A stretch of 64,000 nt of DNA from Galerina marginata (lineage: Eukaryota > Basidiomycota > Agaricomycetes > Agaricales > Galerinaceae), in assembly GCA_023014335.1 (NCBI GenBank), contig JAECYW010000016.1, positions 868,001-932,000 of the forward strand. Reading direction: 5' to 3'. The position numbers were made by a program, and so were the translations under genes. The notes under the pieces are model-generated. The model did not search any database. It saw only the letters and a list, made by a program, of their open reading frames with translations, and was not told the origin of the DNA. Shown piece after piece: positions 36,492 to 48,771 of this stretch (position 1 is the first letter of the stretch; every line of letters begins with the position of its first letter).

Positions 36492-38604
36492 TTACGCATC
36501 CTGGTTCCAATTCGTCTCAATAGCAGCTGATAGAACGTCCAACGCCGCGAGCTGGCCCAAGCTCGAGAACTCTGTCGGACGCGGGCCACGCCAGTCGGCG
36601 CCGTAAGACGTTCCGTTGCGCGCGAGGTCCAGGATGGCGTTATACTGCACGAGTAAATGCGAGATAGAAATCAGAATAGGTTTCGCGTGAATGAAATGTG
36701 AAACGAAGCAACTCACCTGCACATCGACGTAGCTGTGAATAAGGTTGATGAGCTTCTCATTCCCCGGGCTCCTCCTGGAGGCTTCGAACAGGCCGCGGAC
36801 GAAGATGGCTGGCGAAGTAAGTCAAGTAAGGTAAGCCGCATGGAGCTGGTAACGAATGCCAGATAAACTTACCTTTAAACCCAACGATATCAGTGTGGCT
36901 AGTACTGTCCGAACCCTGGTTGATAATCCCGTTCGACTCCTGCCAAGCTGAGTTCTTCACAGAGGCGGCAATAACAGAAAGCATCCTAAAAAGCGAAATA
37001 CGATGTGTCAATCATATATCGCCTTTAGTAAACCCAACAACCAAAACACCTGCACTTACAGCTGATACCAAGCATCATCCTTCGTAACATCCGTCAACAC
37101 GGACAGCCCCTCAATAAACTTGCCCGCATTATAGCTATAAATCCACGACGCCGGAGACCGCGTGCAGTCCGCCGCGCTCTCCGAGTTCAACACGATGTTC
37201 TCAGCGTCGATGTTGTGGTTCTTGATCCATGCTGCGCCGATTACGGCAGCGTCTTTGTATTTGAGGTCGCCTGTTAGTTCGGCGAGGTAGGCTGATAATC
37301 TGGAGAGAAGAGAGGAGGTTAGGGTGGATGAGGAGGATAGGATTGGGGGAGGACGAACGTGAAGTAGAGCCTAAGAATGGATGGCGTTAGTCAAGGACGT
37401 TGATATCGCAAACATAATGCATACCCGTTGGTAATCGAGTTAAGAGACTGGTCATCCCTGTTTGGTCGCTAGGCCAGCCGACAGGTCAATAACAACGTCA
37501 GGCTAGGAGATGAATGGATGAACATACCCAAAACACACCGCCAGCCATGGTAGCTACACCCAACATCAATAAACCACATCAGTCGCCAACCAGAGTAGAC
37601 AGAACACCACCACCCACCTCCATCGCACGTCGAGAGTAGAGTGAAATCTTTAACCGGGCTCTTCCCAGACAGCGCTTGTTCCTCCGTTATAACACTGGAC
37701 AACCCCAAAATCAGCCCGGTATTCCGAGTCACTCAGAGAGAATGAGAGGCGTTGGGTACTCACTATGGCGTAACGGAGTCCCAGATCGCAATGGCGTGCT
37801 GCAACAGCTCGGGTTCTCGGTAGGCTTTGTAGGCGTACATGCAAGCCTGAGCCCACCAGCTGGAAAAAAACGATGTTAGCATGACGAATAGATTCACGAC
37901 AATATGCACCTACAGAGCGTTGTCGTTGTACTGCGAGTCGAATAAACCAAATAAAATATCAGCGGTTGAACTTTTGAGAGATAATAAACGTTACTGACGC
38001 TAAAGAACAACAGAAAATTTAAATCAGAATCAGAATCAGAGGACGTAAAGATGAAGAATGAACGCACCCATACGCATCATACCCACTATACTTGGCGAAA
38101 ACGAGGTTCAAGTACTTCACAACCTCCTCCTTGTTCGTCGTCGACTGTGTGATCTGGTCCTGGATCGCCATAGCCGACCACGCGTTGGCTGACTGCCAGT
38201 AACCGATACCTATAATATTCGTCGAGATCAGCTTTCATCTAACTAGATGATGAAGGAAGAACGATGGATGGACGATGGATGATGGACGATGGACAAACGA
38301 CCTCGGCCAGAGAAAGAGAGAGAGAACAACGCACCATAAAACTCGCCAGCAGCGGGGTCACGTTGGAGGAGCATAGCGTCAATCGCGTGTTGAGCAATTT
38401 CGACGCGCTCCCATTTGGGTCGGGAGTTGTATGGTTTCTGCATCGAAAAAAAATCGCGTCAGAACCAGACGTATCGACAAACGAAGAAAAGAAAGGGAAA
38501 GAGAAAACACCCACCCTCCAGTTCGGGTCGACGCTGAGGTCCTGAGCGAGGCCCAAGCCACACAGGGCGAGTAAAGACACTTGAACGAGGCGCGAAGAAA
38601 TCAT
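36492..38604 (-). CDS. Secreted GH76-type glycosidase (alpha-1,6-mannanase family)
   Basis: ATG at 38604 with a clear signal peptide (MISSRLVQVSLLALCGLGLA). About eleven exons follow, several very short (about 17-45 bp). Family landmarks in order: GYWQSANAWSAMAIQDQ, YNDNALWWAQACMYAYKAY, STCDGATMAGGVFWR, NSITNGLYFTLSAYLAEL, SWIYSYNAGKFIEGL, and RGPRPTEFSSLGQLAALDVL at the end. GH76 enzymes act on alpha-1,6-mannan; fungal members (Dfg5/Dcw1 type) work at the cell wall and the plainly secreted ones degrade mannan outside. The catalytic site of GH76 is a pair of adjacent Asp; here the corresponding site reads Asp-Asn (YNDNALWW), so activity may be changed. The micro-exon carrying this site makes the call less certain. 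No GPI signal is seen. Confidence 0.8.
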
Positions 38605-41539
38605 TGAAGCTGGTCGATGATGCTGGTGGGCGGGTGGTAAAGACGAAAAGGGTGCAAAGGCGATTGGTTGAAGTCAAACAGCGACTCGGAGAAGAGAAAT
38701 AGAGAAGACGAAGGGCGATGGAGAAGGCCAATTTACGTTTTATTGAGGTTATATATGCATCCATTTCCATGCCGAAGTGGTTCTTGGTTGGTTTCGAAAT
38801 CGTACCGGTCAGCCCATCCATCGACATTCCTGAATTTCTGTAAGCCGCTCGTCAGTATTAGGCTTCTTTTATGGTCTCTCCCAACAAGACTTTCTTACCG
38901 CTTTCTTGCAAGATCGAGTATTCGTTCATTCTTTGCTTGGACATTTGAGCTTTGTTGGCTGAAGTCCTGAGGTCCGAGGACCTCCAGTGTGATGTCAATT
39001 ACAGTTCTTCGGGTAACGAGAGGCGGCTCTTATGCGATTCGCTCCAAGGTTGAATGTAGTTCTCAAAAAAAAGATGAAGTAGAGTCAATGGAAGTTGATC
39101 ATGATAAAGTCGTTAGCCTGAGGGTGAAAGTGAAAAGCGCAATTTAAATTCACACGCAACCCTGAAATTCGCTGAGGCTAAATATTGTCGTTTCTAGCTC
39201 CGCGATCCTTCTAAGTTCAAACGCATCGCGCCACCTCCAACTTGATATCGAAATAATAGGCGATAAGGCCTGTCTTTCAGATGCAAGAACCTCCTTAAAG
39301 AAGACCAAAAAGCAGATTCTAAACTTGAATAAATCCGTTAATATGCGCGTCGACTTTTCTTCAACACTTCGCCCTCTCCAGGCAACTCCAGGATTCCGAA
39401 TTTATTCCAGTAACTCTATGACCAGGGTAGGCTTGTGAGCACCCTACTGGCGCCAATTGTCTTTCTGCAAATTATTTCACTAACTCTCCTCGTCGGATTT
39501 ATTAATCGCAGGAGACTTCATGGGCATTGCCTTCCCGTCTTCTATGAAAACTCTAGGTTTGGCATCCCAGTTCCCAAAAGCTCGTCGACAGGGAGAACGG
39601 CAAACTTTGCTTGCGAGCCACTAAATGGCATATACAGGTCCACCTTTGAGTTGCGGTTTAAAACTTACGATTGAACCCTCACATTATCACAGCTTTGATG
39701 ATAATGATAGAGGTACCTAACAGGGGCAAGTGCGAGAACCCAGGAGGTTCATTGTTCGGTCACTAGATATCAGCGGTTATGTCCACTGGCACTTTGGCGA
39801 CGGGTATATATAAACCGATAGCCAGGGCCGAGCACAGTATTAAACTGTAGATTGACATTTGATCGCGATATTCGAACAGAGGAATTTACCCGGCGTGCAT
39901 ATCTAGAGATACACGTACGCTAGAGCTTCACAGCTCCCGGGTAAGGTGAATTGATCATAAAATATGCCGTTCTCAAGACAGAAGACAGCATTTGAAAGGG
40001 CTATCAAGGTGTGTGCAAGCTTGAGATCGTGTCAGGTCGCCGTACTGGAGGTCCTTCTTCCGCATTCAAGGTTGTTGCAATCCACTGGCAGAGGTGACGG
40101 CTCGTGCCACGCGTCATATGTTGGGATAAGAATTTCGATTCGTGTCCCACCTCACGAAACACGACGAAGTCGTGAGCTGCGAGCTTGTTAAAAAATTAGT
40201 CGGTCAACAAATAAACCTGGCGCACCTTCTTCAAAAATTGAACTGCATTTGCTAACGCAAGCAATGGCTGTACACACATGATTTCGGTGGTGTCAAGTTG
40301 GGCTGGAGATCCTCAGCTGACCTCGAGGTTGCCGTTGAGGTCCAGAGCTCGAGACACGTCAAGATTTTGGACAAAAACCGAGATTCTTGTCCCACGTCAC
40401 GGAAACACGACGGGGCTGTCGGCTGAGAAATGAGGTGTGGGTCTTCCACGACGAAATCTGTTTGAGTAGGCTAATGTGGAGGTGGCAGTAGTCCCTAGGG
40501 GCATTGCGAGGTGAGCAGTAAGATATACTGCTCGTTTCGTGACGCACTGTGCTGAACTCCTTTCTAAGGGTCTCCCTCCATATTTTATCTCTCCCAAACG
40601 TAAACAAACATAAGCTCATCATGCTTCAAGTCTTGTAAGCATTTTGACGTTTATGAATAAAAATGGCTCACAGTATGACTGTTCCAGTTGCTTGACATCG
40701 TCGATCGTTCCTTGTCTTATCGGAGCCAGATTGACAAGTGAGCGCGATGGAAATGTAGTGTATGTTCGATGAAAGAAGCCGCCAACCGACGAACGTGGAA
40801 AACTAAAAATAGAAACACTGTTGGCGCCCAGTTGAGCATAAGCTCCAGCCAAATTTAAACTTTAACAGACCTATAAATAGCACTCTTAACTCCGATCCGT
40901 TGACCTCTGTCCTAGGAAATGCAGTCAATATGTAGTGGTTCAACTCATCGAAATCCTCCAAATTTATGAGGCAGGCATCTGACGCAATCCATGTATTTAT
41001 CTAGACTACAGTATGTTAATAATAATAATAAAAAGACAGGCACTCGCGCTAATTTAACGAGCTCAGGCTTTGGCGCCCGGTGGATCAATCCGCGCGCGTC
41101 GTGAGAATACGCATTTGGATAGTCATAGCGGTGTCACCCCATAGGCGAGAATTGTACCTATTACGCATTCCAGGCACACACCAAACTGCCGGATATGCTG
41201 TTATGTACTGAAGGATACAATGTGCGACGCGTGTTGCATACCGCTACTGACAATTTAGTGATTTGCCACCGACAAAGTGACAAGACTGACTGAGATTGTT
41301 GTCGGATGCATTGTTACAAAGTTAAATTGGTTTGTCACTCGGGCAGGAACGGCCTCTGTCTGCGTCTTCCCTGGAAGCTTTACACAGCAACAGAAGTTCC
41401 GACTGTGTATATATACCAGGACACAATGTGGCGAATGCTCTCATTGCTCAAAGTCGGCGCCTAATATTGCCACCTCTTGGAGCTACCCATTTAGTCTCCT
41501 CCTTTCCCAACCATAGCCACATCGAACACACCTCAAATC
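38605..41539. other. Gene-poor stretch with relics
   Basis: No supported gene over 2.9 kb. It holds a TATA-like TATATATAAA at about 39807, a diverged tandem duplication at 40040-40440 and a TAA microsatellite near 41020. A short frame from 39964 has a possible GTGTGT donor after MPFSRQKTAFERAIK but no convincing continuation. Confidence 0.4.
40040..40440. repeat. Diverged tandem duplication
   Basis: Positions around 40120-40185 and 40365-40430 share CACGAAACACGACG and GTGTCCCAC(C/G)TCAC-type strings in the same order, and their upstream parts match weakly. Confidence 0.4.
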
Positions 41540-43340
41540 ATGGCTACAACTCCAGCATTGAAACCAGTTGGCACTACATCTGCCGCGGAGGTGCAAGAGA
41601 CGGAAAAAATCTCCCCAACGTTTCAGCGGCAACTGGTTCACGTGAGTAGTCTCAATTTCTCTCCTGGGCCATTGGGCCGTATTCAACGACCATTTTCTTG
41701 GTATTCTTCTGTCAGAGAACGTCATCGAGCTAATGTCCTTAATCTGCAGTCGGTGCCCGGCAGGATCGTTATGTCTTCGTATGAAACCCTAAGGGCAACG
41801 GGTACGGGTGTTGCTTGCCTCTCACCTGTGAGCATTAATCCACGTGTCACGAAAACGTCTAATTAACTGCCTAATCTACTCTCCCCAGTGGGGTGATTCT
41901 TCTCCATTAATCATGCCTTGTATTCTATTCCGCGATGTGGCTAAGCATACTGTGCATATGCTTACAGTAAGCCCGTCCCGCCTTCGGGCATTAACGTTTC
42001 TGAAGCCACTAATTTGAATTACTCATAGGGAGGAATCACTGGTGTCATTGATGGATTGTATGTGAAAATTTATATTTTACGGTGGTTGCCTTACTGTCTC
42101 ATTCAATAGAATAGGTCCAGCAGCGGAGATAGTCTCTGAATTTTTCGAAGACGATACTCCGGATATTGGTCCTGTAACAGACGGCATCAACCTTGCCACA
42201 AAAGCTGCCAAGGGTCGGGCTTCTGATCGCAAAGTAAAGAAACCTGCTCCGATTCATTCCAAAAGGCTTGAAACAACCGACGTGAAAATCATACGGATTT
42301 CTTTCAAGTATTTGCACACCATGTCCGATGCAGCACTTAGTTTCCATAGGAGCTCCGAGTCGTAGGATAATATTTGACGACGCCGATTCTTGAGAGCTAA
42401 CCACCTTTATGTAACAGGAATTCTTCAGTTTTTGGCCATATAAAAAATTACGTAGCTGTTCATAAAGGATGGTTTTCGCCCTATTTATTTGCGACTGCCC
42501 GTCGACCGACTATCCTTAGACATATCAAACCCGACATTATTTGTTGTCATGGACCATTTTTATCAGGTATGTGTTTCCGTACTTGTACTACGCAAACTTT
42601 TACTTATATGTACTTCGTGCATGATGTCTGTTGCCTTCACAGGGGACTACACTATCGGAAAGACGCTGTTGCAGGGATCCGCTATGACCATTGCTCTATG
42701 CAATGTACCATCACTTGAAGTCTTGCCTCCAGTCGAACAGGAGAACAGAAGTTGGTTCCGAATTCCATTTACTTCGAAGTCGCCCAGGAACCCGCCTCCT
42801 GACCCGGCACCGGCGCCTATTCAAGCACCACCGGCTCCCCCCCGGATGGTCATCCTTCTCGTTGGGCTAAAGCCATACCGGAAGGTGTGGGCGCAGAGTG
42901 CGCGACCGGGCGAAAGCTTGATTAATTACATCCTCCTCAACGGCTGTCCGGCCATCGTCGTCCCCGTCAAAGTCAGTGCTCCACTCGTGGCGTGGCACGC
43001 GGTCACACTCAAACAGCTCTGGAAAATCGATCTACCCCGCGAGGATCCGCACAGTACACCAGGGAAATTCGAGGGTGTCGTCGATTCTATTTTCGCGTTT
43101 GTTGACCAGTGGCTTGACTGGGATAGGGTAAACATCCCAGTGGCCAAGTCCAATGTCGCATCCCAGCCGGGGTTGAAAGATGGGCACAACAGCGTCGGTG
43201 GTGCCGTACCTTTCGAAGGACGGCCGAAAGACGCAATTACTTTGCTTGTTGCGGCAGCGATAAGGGCCAAGTCTTGTAAATCGGCGAAGAAAAAACTAAA
43301 CGCTGGCCGGAGTGGAATCGCAATGTGGAGGATTTCTTAG
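41540..43340 (+). CDS. Conserved agaric protein of unknown function, 460 aa
   Basis: Exons 41540-41641, 41750-41827, 41889-41966, 42029-42057, 42110-42358, 42418-42566 and 42643-43340 join in frame to 460 residues. Motifs in order: RIVMSSYETLRATGTGVA, GGITGVIDGLIGPAAEIV, DIICCHGPFLSGDYTIGK, LLQGSAMTIALCNVPSLEV, VILLVGLKPYRKVW, LNGCPAIVVPVKVSAPLVAW and, at the very end, AGRSGIAMWRIS. I recognise the last four as typical of an uncharacterised Agaricomycete family. There is no signal peptide, and a Pro-rich linker lies near residue 330. The second intron border (AG at 41749) gives a 108 bp first intron; a shorter alternative breaks the frame. A TATATATA box lies about 125 bp upstream. Confidence 0.65.
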
Positions 43341-44785
43341 GCATCGGACAACATTCAAGTACATACCATCTAGCCGAGAACGGGATCGATCGTCAGACGG
43401 TTTTACTTGATTTCATCATGCACATTCTTTTAGTTATTCCCGGTCCTATCAGGTGTCCACGTCACTTGTTTTCTCTCCTTACCTCCTTGTTTAAGTTCTC
43501 TTCACGACTCACGACTCAATGTCCTTGATACGTTTCTGTATATAGTTCAGAGAGGTTCAGAGGTCAATAAATAGGCGGTTTGCGTGGAGTATACTCTGGG
43601 ACTCAAGGAGCATTCAGAATTGAGCCCAGCATTGTTTTGCAGACTATTTGCCGAGGAACGCCTGTTGTCTTTGACAGCGTCTGGGGTGTTGATGGTTGGT
43701 TGATGTCAGTTCTTATAATTATGCGAACCGGGTTCGCGGAAAGCACGATGTCATTGCCGACGCCGAACTGGCTGCATCATGATTTACAGACGATGTTCAT
43801 TTCGTCAAAAAGAGTCCTATTTATAGCGTTTTGTTCTATTATTCCGCCAAAATCAAAATCTGGCTCTATAAAACCCAAGACGAATATTAATGTGCTGGTC
43901 ACTCCAATTACTCATTTATGATAGACACAACAAAAGCTAAACGAGGGCCCGTAGGCGCCTAAAAACAAGCGATACATTATCAGGAAGCGTGTTCGACACA
44001 ACCTCGGCATAAAATACGGGTAACAACGAGCTAATACTAAAAAGGCGGGGGGGAAAGAAGTGGAAGAACTATTATGAAAGGTAAACAAAAGGAGGCGGAG
44101 GACTATAGAAGACGAATGGGTACGTCGGGCACAGCAAGAGTCAATACGATACGAAAGCACAACAGCGAGACAAGGCAAAGAAAATAAAGGGGTAACCGGG
44201 GTTGTGAATAGGTGGGTGAGGGACACCTACCCCAAATGTTCGATGTGAAGGGAAAAAAAGGTAGACGGTGGAAGGGAGGAAGGGAGAAGAAGAAGGGGAG
44301 GAATAATACACCAAGGGAGGAGTGTTGAAATGAAGTACTAGAGGGCGGCCAGATAGTGAAGAAAATAGATATTCCGAAGTGGAATCGGTTCTTTTGCGAA
44401 GCGATCCCTCCGCCCGAAGCTATAAGTGCAAAAAGAGGCAAGGACGAAACAATAGAGTTAGAGTCGAGACAGGTGTACATAATAAACATATCCAAAAATA
44501 TTATCGATATGGAAAAGGTAGAGTGGGGTGGATGGGGGGAGAAACGCGTAGCACTGAGACGAAAGGGTCGACGGAAATACAATACGGCAGGTAGGTTATT
44601 CGATGGACTAGGTCGACGATTATGGTGATTAACAGAGGAGCAGGGGGTGAAAATCCGAGGGATTGATCAAGGAGCTGTCCATAGTCGGAAGAACGAGGAA
44701 ACACGGAGGACCACTACGGATGGAGAGGAACAGTCGGCGTGTGGGAGTACATATATCGGCGAAGAAGGTCAAATCCATTGATCCT
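43341..44785. other. Intergenic, convergent 3' ends
   Basis: About 1.4 kb between the stop of the plus-strand gene and the stop of the GATA gene. Purine-rich near 44250-44320. The right part is probably the long 3' UTR of the GATA gene. No other gene is supported. Confidence 0.45.
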
Positions 44786-47700
44786 TCAGTCACGGGTGGC
44801 AGTCGGCTCAACAATTGGCCATATCGAACTCCGTTCTCGGTCGCCAGTCGCGCCAGCCCGATTCAATGGCACAGCAGGAGCTGGGCTGGAAGATGTAGCG
44901 ACAGCAGCTGGAGCAGGAGCCGCCGGAATCTGAGGCGACTGTTTTCTTGAACCTGGTTGTGGTTGACCACCGAGCGCCGCCGGTTGGGGCTGATGGCTCT
45001 GCGGGGGCGACTGCTGCGCGGCCAGCCCGCGCATCTCATCCAGCGTCCTCTTCATACCCGCCATCAGCCGGTCGGTCCTCTCCATCATCTCCTCCCACTT
45101 CCTCTTCTGCTCCGCCAGCTCAAAGTAATGCCGCTCTAGGTCCATATACGAAGGAATACTGAGCCCACCGAGCGCCACGCCAGCCGCGACCATCAAGCTC
45201 GACATCTCCGCTGGCGGCGAGCCAGTATAGTATTGCGGCGGGAGGGCATACCCACCAGCATTGCCAGCACCGGCACCGGCAGGTCCTAAAGGCGAGTGAG
45301 TCCTACTAGGCGCATTGGATCCCGAACGGATATAACTAGAAGGCGCACTGGCACTGCCCAAGAATGGCGCTCCGTTGTTCAGCGGCGGCAGCTCGAACCC
45401 ATGCGGTGGTACACCCCCTGGGAAAGGTCCCATTGGCAGACCACCTCGCTGGAGGTACTCCTGGTTCCTCGACGGCGCCCGATGGGGCGACGCCGACCTG
45501 CCGCTCTCGCCCCACCCATTCGTACCAGCCGCGCGCCTCTTCCTGCCTGCCTGGGGTTGTCCATCGTCCTCTTCGTCTCCATCCATCATCACATCGTCGT
45601 CCTTGTCCGTACCACGAGGAGCCTTGACACTTCGTCTGGTACGTTTCTTTTTCGGCTGGTCGCCTTCTCCATCGGTCTCGTCGCCGTTTCCGCCGCCGAC
45701 TCCTGGAGATACGTTGACACGTCCAACAGCGACGAGAGCTTCAGCTGCTGCTTGATCTGACATACGTCCTGAGATGTTGCCTCCGCCAGCACCTGGTGCA
45801 GCAGGAACGCGTTTCCGTCGCTTGATGACCGTCTTTTTCATAGAGTTGGGTCGGTGGGTACCGTGCAGCTTGAAATAAAGACCTAGAAGAGAGAAAAACA
45901 AGGTATGAGCATTCTCGTCCTGATCCAGCCAAATTAGAAAACGCGTAGGAAAAAGTTGTAGTCAAGTGCAGAGCGTGAAAATGAAATTAAACCTGAGCAA
46001 ATAACACCGGTAATAAAATAACGCGCCAAGTGCATAATAAACCCCAAATGTTAGAAAGGTAGGGTAAAAAGTCAAAGATCGCACAGGCTACCCATGGTGC
46101 CGTGGGAGTCATTGGATAAGTTAAGGATGGCATGCCATCAGACATCGGTCATATCTGATAAGATGGGAACATGTCATGCCAGCGCATAGAATTGCTGGTC
46201 CCGAGGAAAAACCCCAACGCGATCGCAGGAACGGACATTCCATGAACCCAACGGAAACGAGTTCCACGCTAGAATGAAAAAGACCGCATGAAAGCCAAAG
46301 TAGAAGCGGAGCAAAGAACAACCAGCAACAAGCGAAACGGAGACGAAAGACAGGTGTTGATAAATAGAAAGTATAGATAGCAGGAAGCCTCACACCCCAC
46401 AGGCAAGCCAGCTTCCTCTGCTATCTATACAAGACCGCATGTAAAAGAGATAGGAAGGGCCAAACACCAGACCCAGCGAACCGCGAGGTAAACGGCCGTC
46501 AGTCTGCCTTCCTCCACCTGGCCGTCTCCCAGAATAATGAGAAGGTTCCAACGCCAAAAATAAAGGCGGGCAAGGAAGAATATAAAGCGAGAACACACGA
46601 AGGCCGAAACGCCAGAAAACGCAAACGCGAAAAGCAAGAAAAATAAGGAAAAAGACCAAGAAGAATTACCCACCGCAAGCGTTGCAAATATTATTCCCCA
46701 CATCATCCCTCCTCCACAGCGGCGTCGTACTCGTTCCACAGTTCGCACAGCACAGGGCACCCACGGCAGGCCGGCTCGCCTTGCGGTTCGCCGCTGCTCC
46801 TGCAGCACTCGCGTCGCTGTCCGCTCCTCCAGCAGCGGCAGCACCAACAGGCACAGGCGAGCCGGGCACGCCCGCGCCCACACCCCCCTCGACGCCCTCC
46901 ATCTGGAGCGCGGGGTCAATCTCCTTGTTGTCAACAACAGAAGCACCAACACCAGCACTGCCCGCCTCCGCGGCACCAGCACTTGCGGAGCTGGCCTCAG
47001 CCGCCGCATTCTCTGAACGCGCACTCAGTGCCAGCACATTGTTGTAAGTCGGGCACCCAGAGCACGCACTTGTGCCCCCCGTCCCGTCGCAACGTCCGTC
47101 GCCTGGACATGTTCCGCCGGTGCTCGTCGTGTGAGGCACCTTTGTTAGTGAGCCCGCGGCGGGAGTACTTGTGCTGGCAGTAGCAGCTTTCGGCATTGTC
47201 GACGGCGATGATGTTGATTTGCCGTTCGGTGTCGAGTTCGCGTTGGCGTTTGAGGCGGTGGTCAAAGAGCTAGGCGCAAATGGTGACGGACCGACCGTGC
47301 TGATAGGGTTTGAGGTCGTAGTCGTCGAAGGGCCCGTCGTGGTTGACGGGTTCGGTGAGCTGCCGTTAGTGTTGGCAGCACTTGTGGTAGGTGGCGAGGT
47401 GCGGCCAAGGGAAGATGGACGAGGCATGTGGCGAGATTTTTGATAAAGACCTGGGATAATGAAAGAAGGGTGCGGGTAAGTAACCTGTAACAATGCTTGC
47501 TTCACAACGGACAATATAATATGATGAAACGAGAACGGGAACAGAAACACAGGACGAAGGGCAGGACGACAAAAAAGCCCGCAAAGGGCAGGTACTGAGT
47601 GATGATAGAAACAGGATGAAAGAGATGAGGGTAGCGTGCAGATGCCAAATCAAAAGAACGACACATCAACTAACAGTGCATGCAGGTAAGTCGCTCTAAT

Positions 47701-48771
47701 ATTGGCCCGAGGACTGGTGGTGTCGATCTTGATAAAATGATTGCCAACATAGAAGCAATACGGGAAAAAGAGGACCTCTGCAGTTGAAAAAGGCCGTGCC
47801 GTGGAAGGCACTAGAAACACAGCAGCAGCAGGCGTCAAATCTGCACTGACTCGTCGACTCTGATAACACCACAGATCCTCTCCTCGTGGCCAAGATCCAA
47901 TCCCAGCTCATAACAAGTCCGAGATGGGCAGGGCGATAAAAACAAAAGAAAACCAAAGAGAATCGGATTTCGGATTGTGTTCGCAGAATATTGCGAGGTT
48001 TGGTGGCTCGGAGATTGTATTGTGCTGATGCACAATTTTCCAACCAACCAGACAACTAGGATAGCGAGGAAACACGTGGGTGAGCCGTGTTTTTCTGATC
48101 CTACGGGCGTTTCTAATCGGCCTCGCGAATTCCGAAGCACTGGTCTTGACGAGCATGGAACGGGCGTGTTAAGGTAAGGTTCTGGCATACAAACGACCGG
48201 CGCCGACCACGCGACTTGTGTCGATGTGTCAAATCGCTGACCAGAAGAAGAAGGGAAGATAAAGTTGCCCAATCGCGATAACGTGGATGCTAAACAAATT
48301 ATACCGCCACACACAGAACCAGAGCCAAGTCGCGTCTCGGAGACACGTGTTCGAACTCGTCCTCGCCCATGAATAGGTGTCCAGCGACATTACACCGAGA
48401 ACGAACAAACAATGAAGACGAAAGCGAACAATGAAACTGTGGACTCACCGCAGGCATTGCAGACGGTGTTGCCGGTAGGATCACGCCTCCAGAGAGGACT
48501 TTGTGTGGTACCGCAGTTGGCACATAACGTGCGACCAGGTGAGATGACCGACGAGTAGTTGAGGTCGTCCTGGCCATCTGTACGCGCGGCGAGATGTCAG
48601 AAAAGGCAGAAGCAGAGTTTGTGGCGGCTTACTCTGCCGAGGTTCGTTATTTGGGTTCAGGTTGTTCTCTGACGTAGCATTTGGGCTGAACTGCTGCTGT
48701 ATCCGCGCCATGGTGGACATGGAGGCGTTGTGCAGGTTCACTGCTGGTGTTTCGAGGACGACGGGGGACAT
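44786..48771 (-). CDS. Iron-responsive GATA-type repressor (SreA/Urbs1/Fep1 family)
   Basis: Exons 48771-48633, 48577-48449, 47450-46674 and 45882-44786 join in frame to 713 residues. Zinc finger 1 is at about 65-100 ([15 protein letters not shown], Cys spacing 2-17-2). A cysteine-rich motif at about 204-227 ([20 protein letters not shown]) is the diagnostic iron-sensing segment. Finger 2 is at about 324-373 ([16 protein letters not shown], then [16 protein letters not shown] and a basic tail). An acidic/basic linker and a C-terminal coiled coil (about residues 575-620, [16 protein letters not shown]) follow. These repressors bind ATCWGATAA when iron is plentiful and shut off siderophore and iron-uptake genes. 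Both fingers are split by an intron after the same Gly codon, and these two introns are very long (998 and 791 bp). Confidence 0.92.
45883..46673 (-). other. Long intron 3 of the GATA gene
   Basis: 791 bp with donor GTGGGT and acceptor CTAG, against about 55 bp for most introns here. It splits finger 2 and contains an ATCWGATAA match. Confidence 0.8.
46154..46162 (+). promoter_or_regulatory. ATCTGATAA, consensus site for iron GATA factors
   Basis: An exact match to ATCWGATAA, the known binding sequence of SreA/Fep1-type repressors, lies inside the repressor's own long third intron. Function is inference. Confidence 0.4.
47451..48448 (-). other. Long intron 2 of the GATA gene
   Basis: 998 bp with donor GTGAGT and acceptor CCCAG, splitting finger 1 at the codon homologous to the intron in finger 2. 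No separate gene is visible in it. Confidence 0.8.

Noticed and set aside
43580..43921. 113-codon plus-strand frame after the unknown agaric gene
   Set aside because: No intron pattern, no homology that I recognise; starts in the likely 3' UTR.
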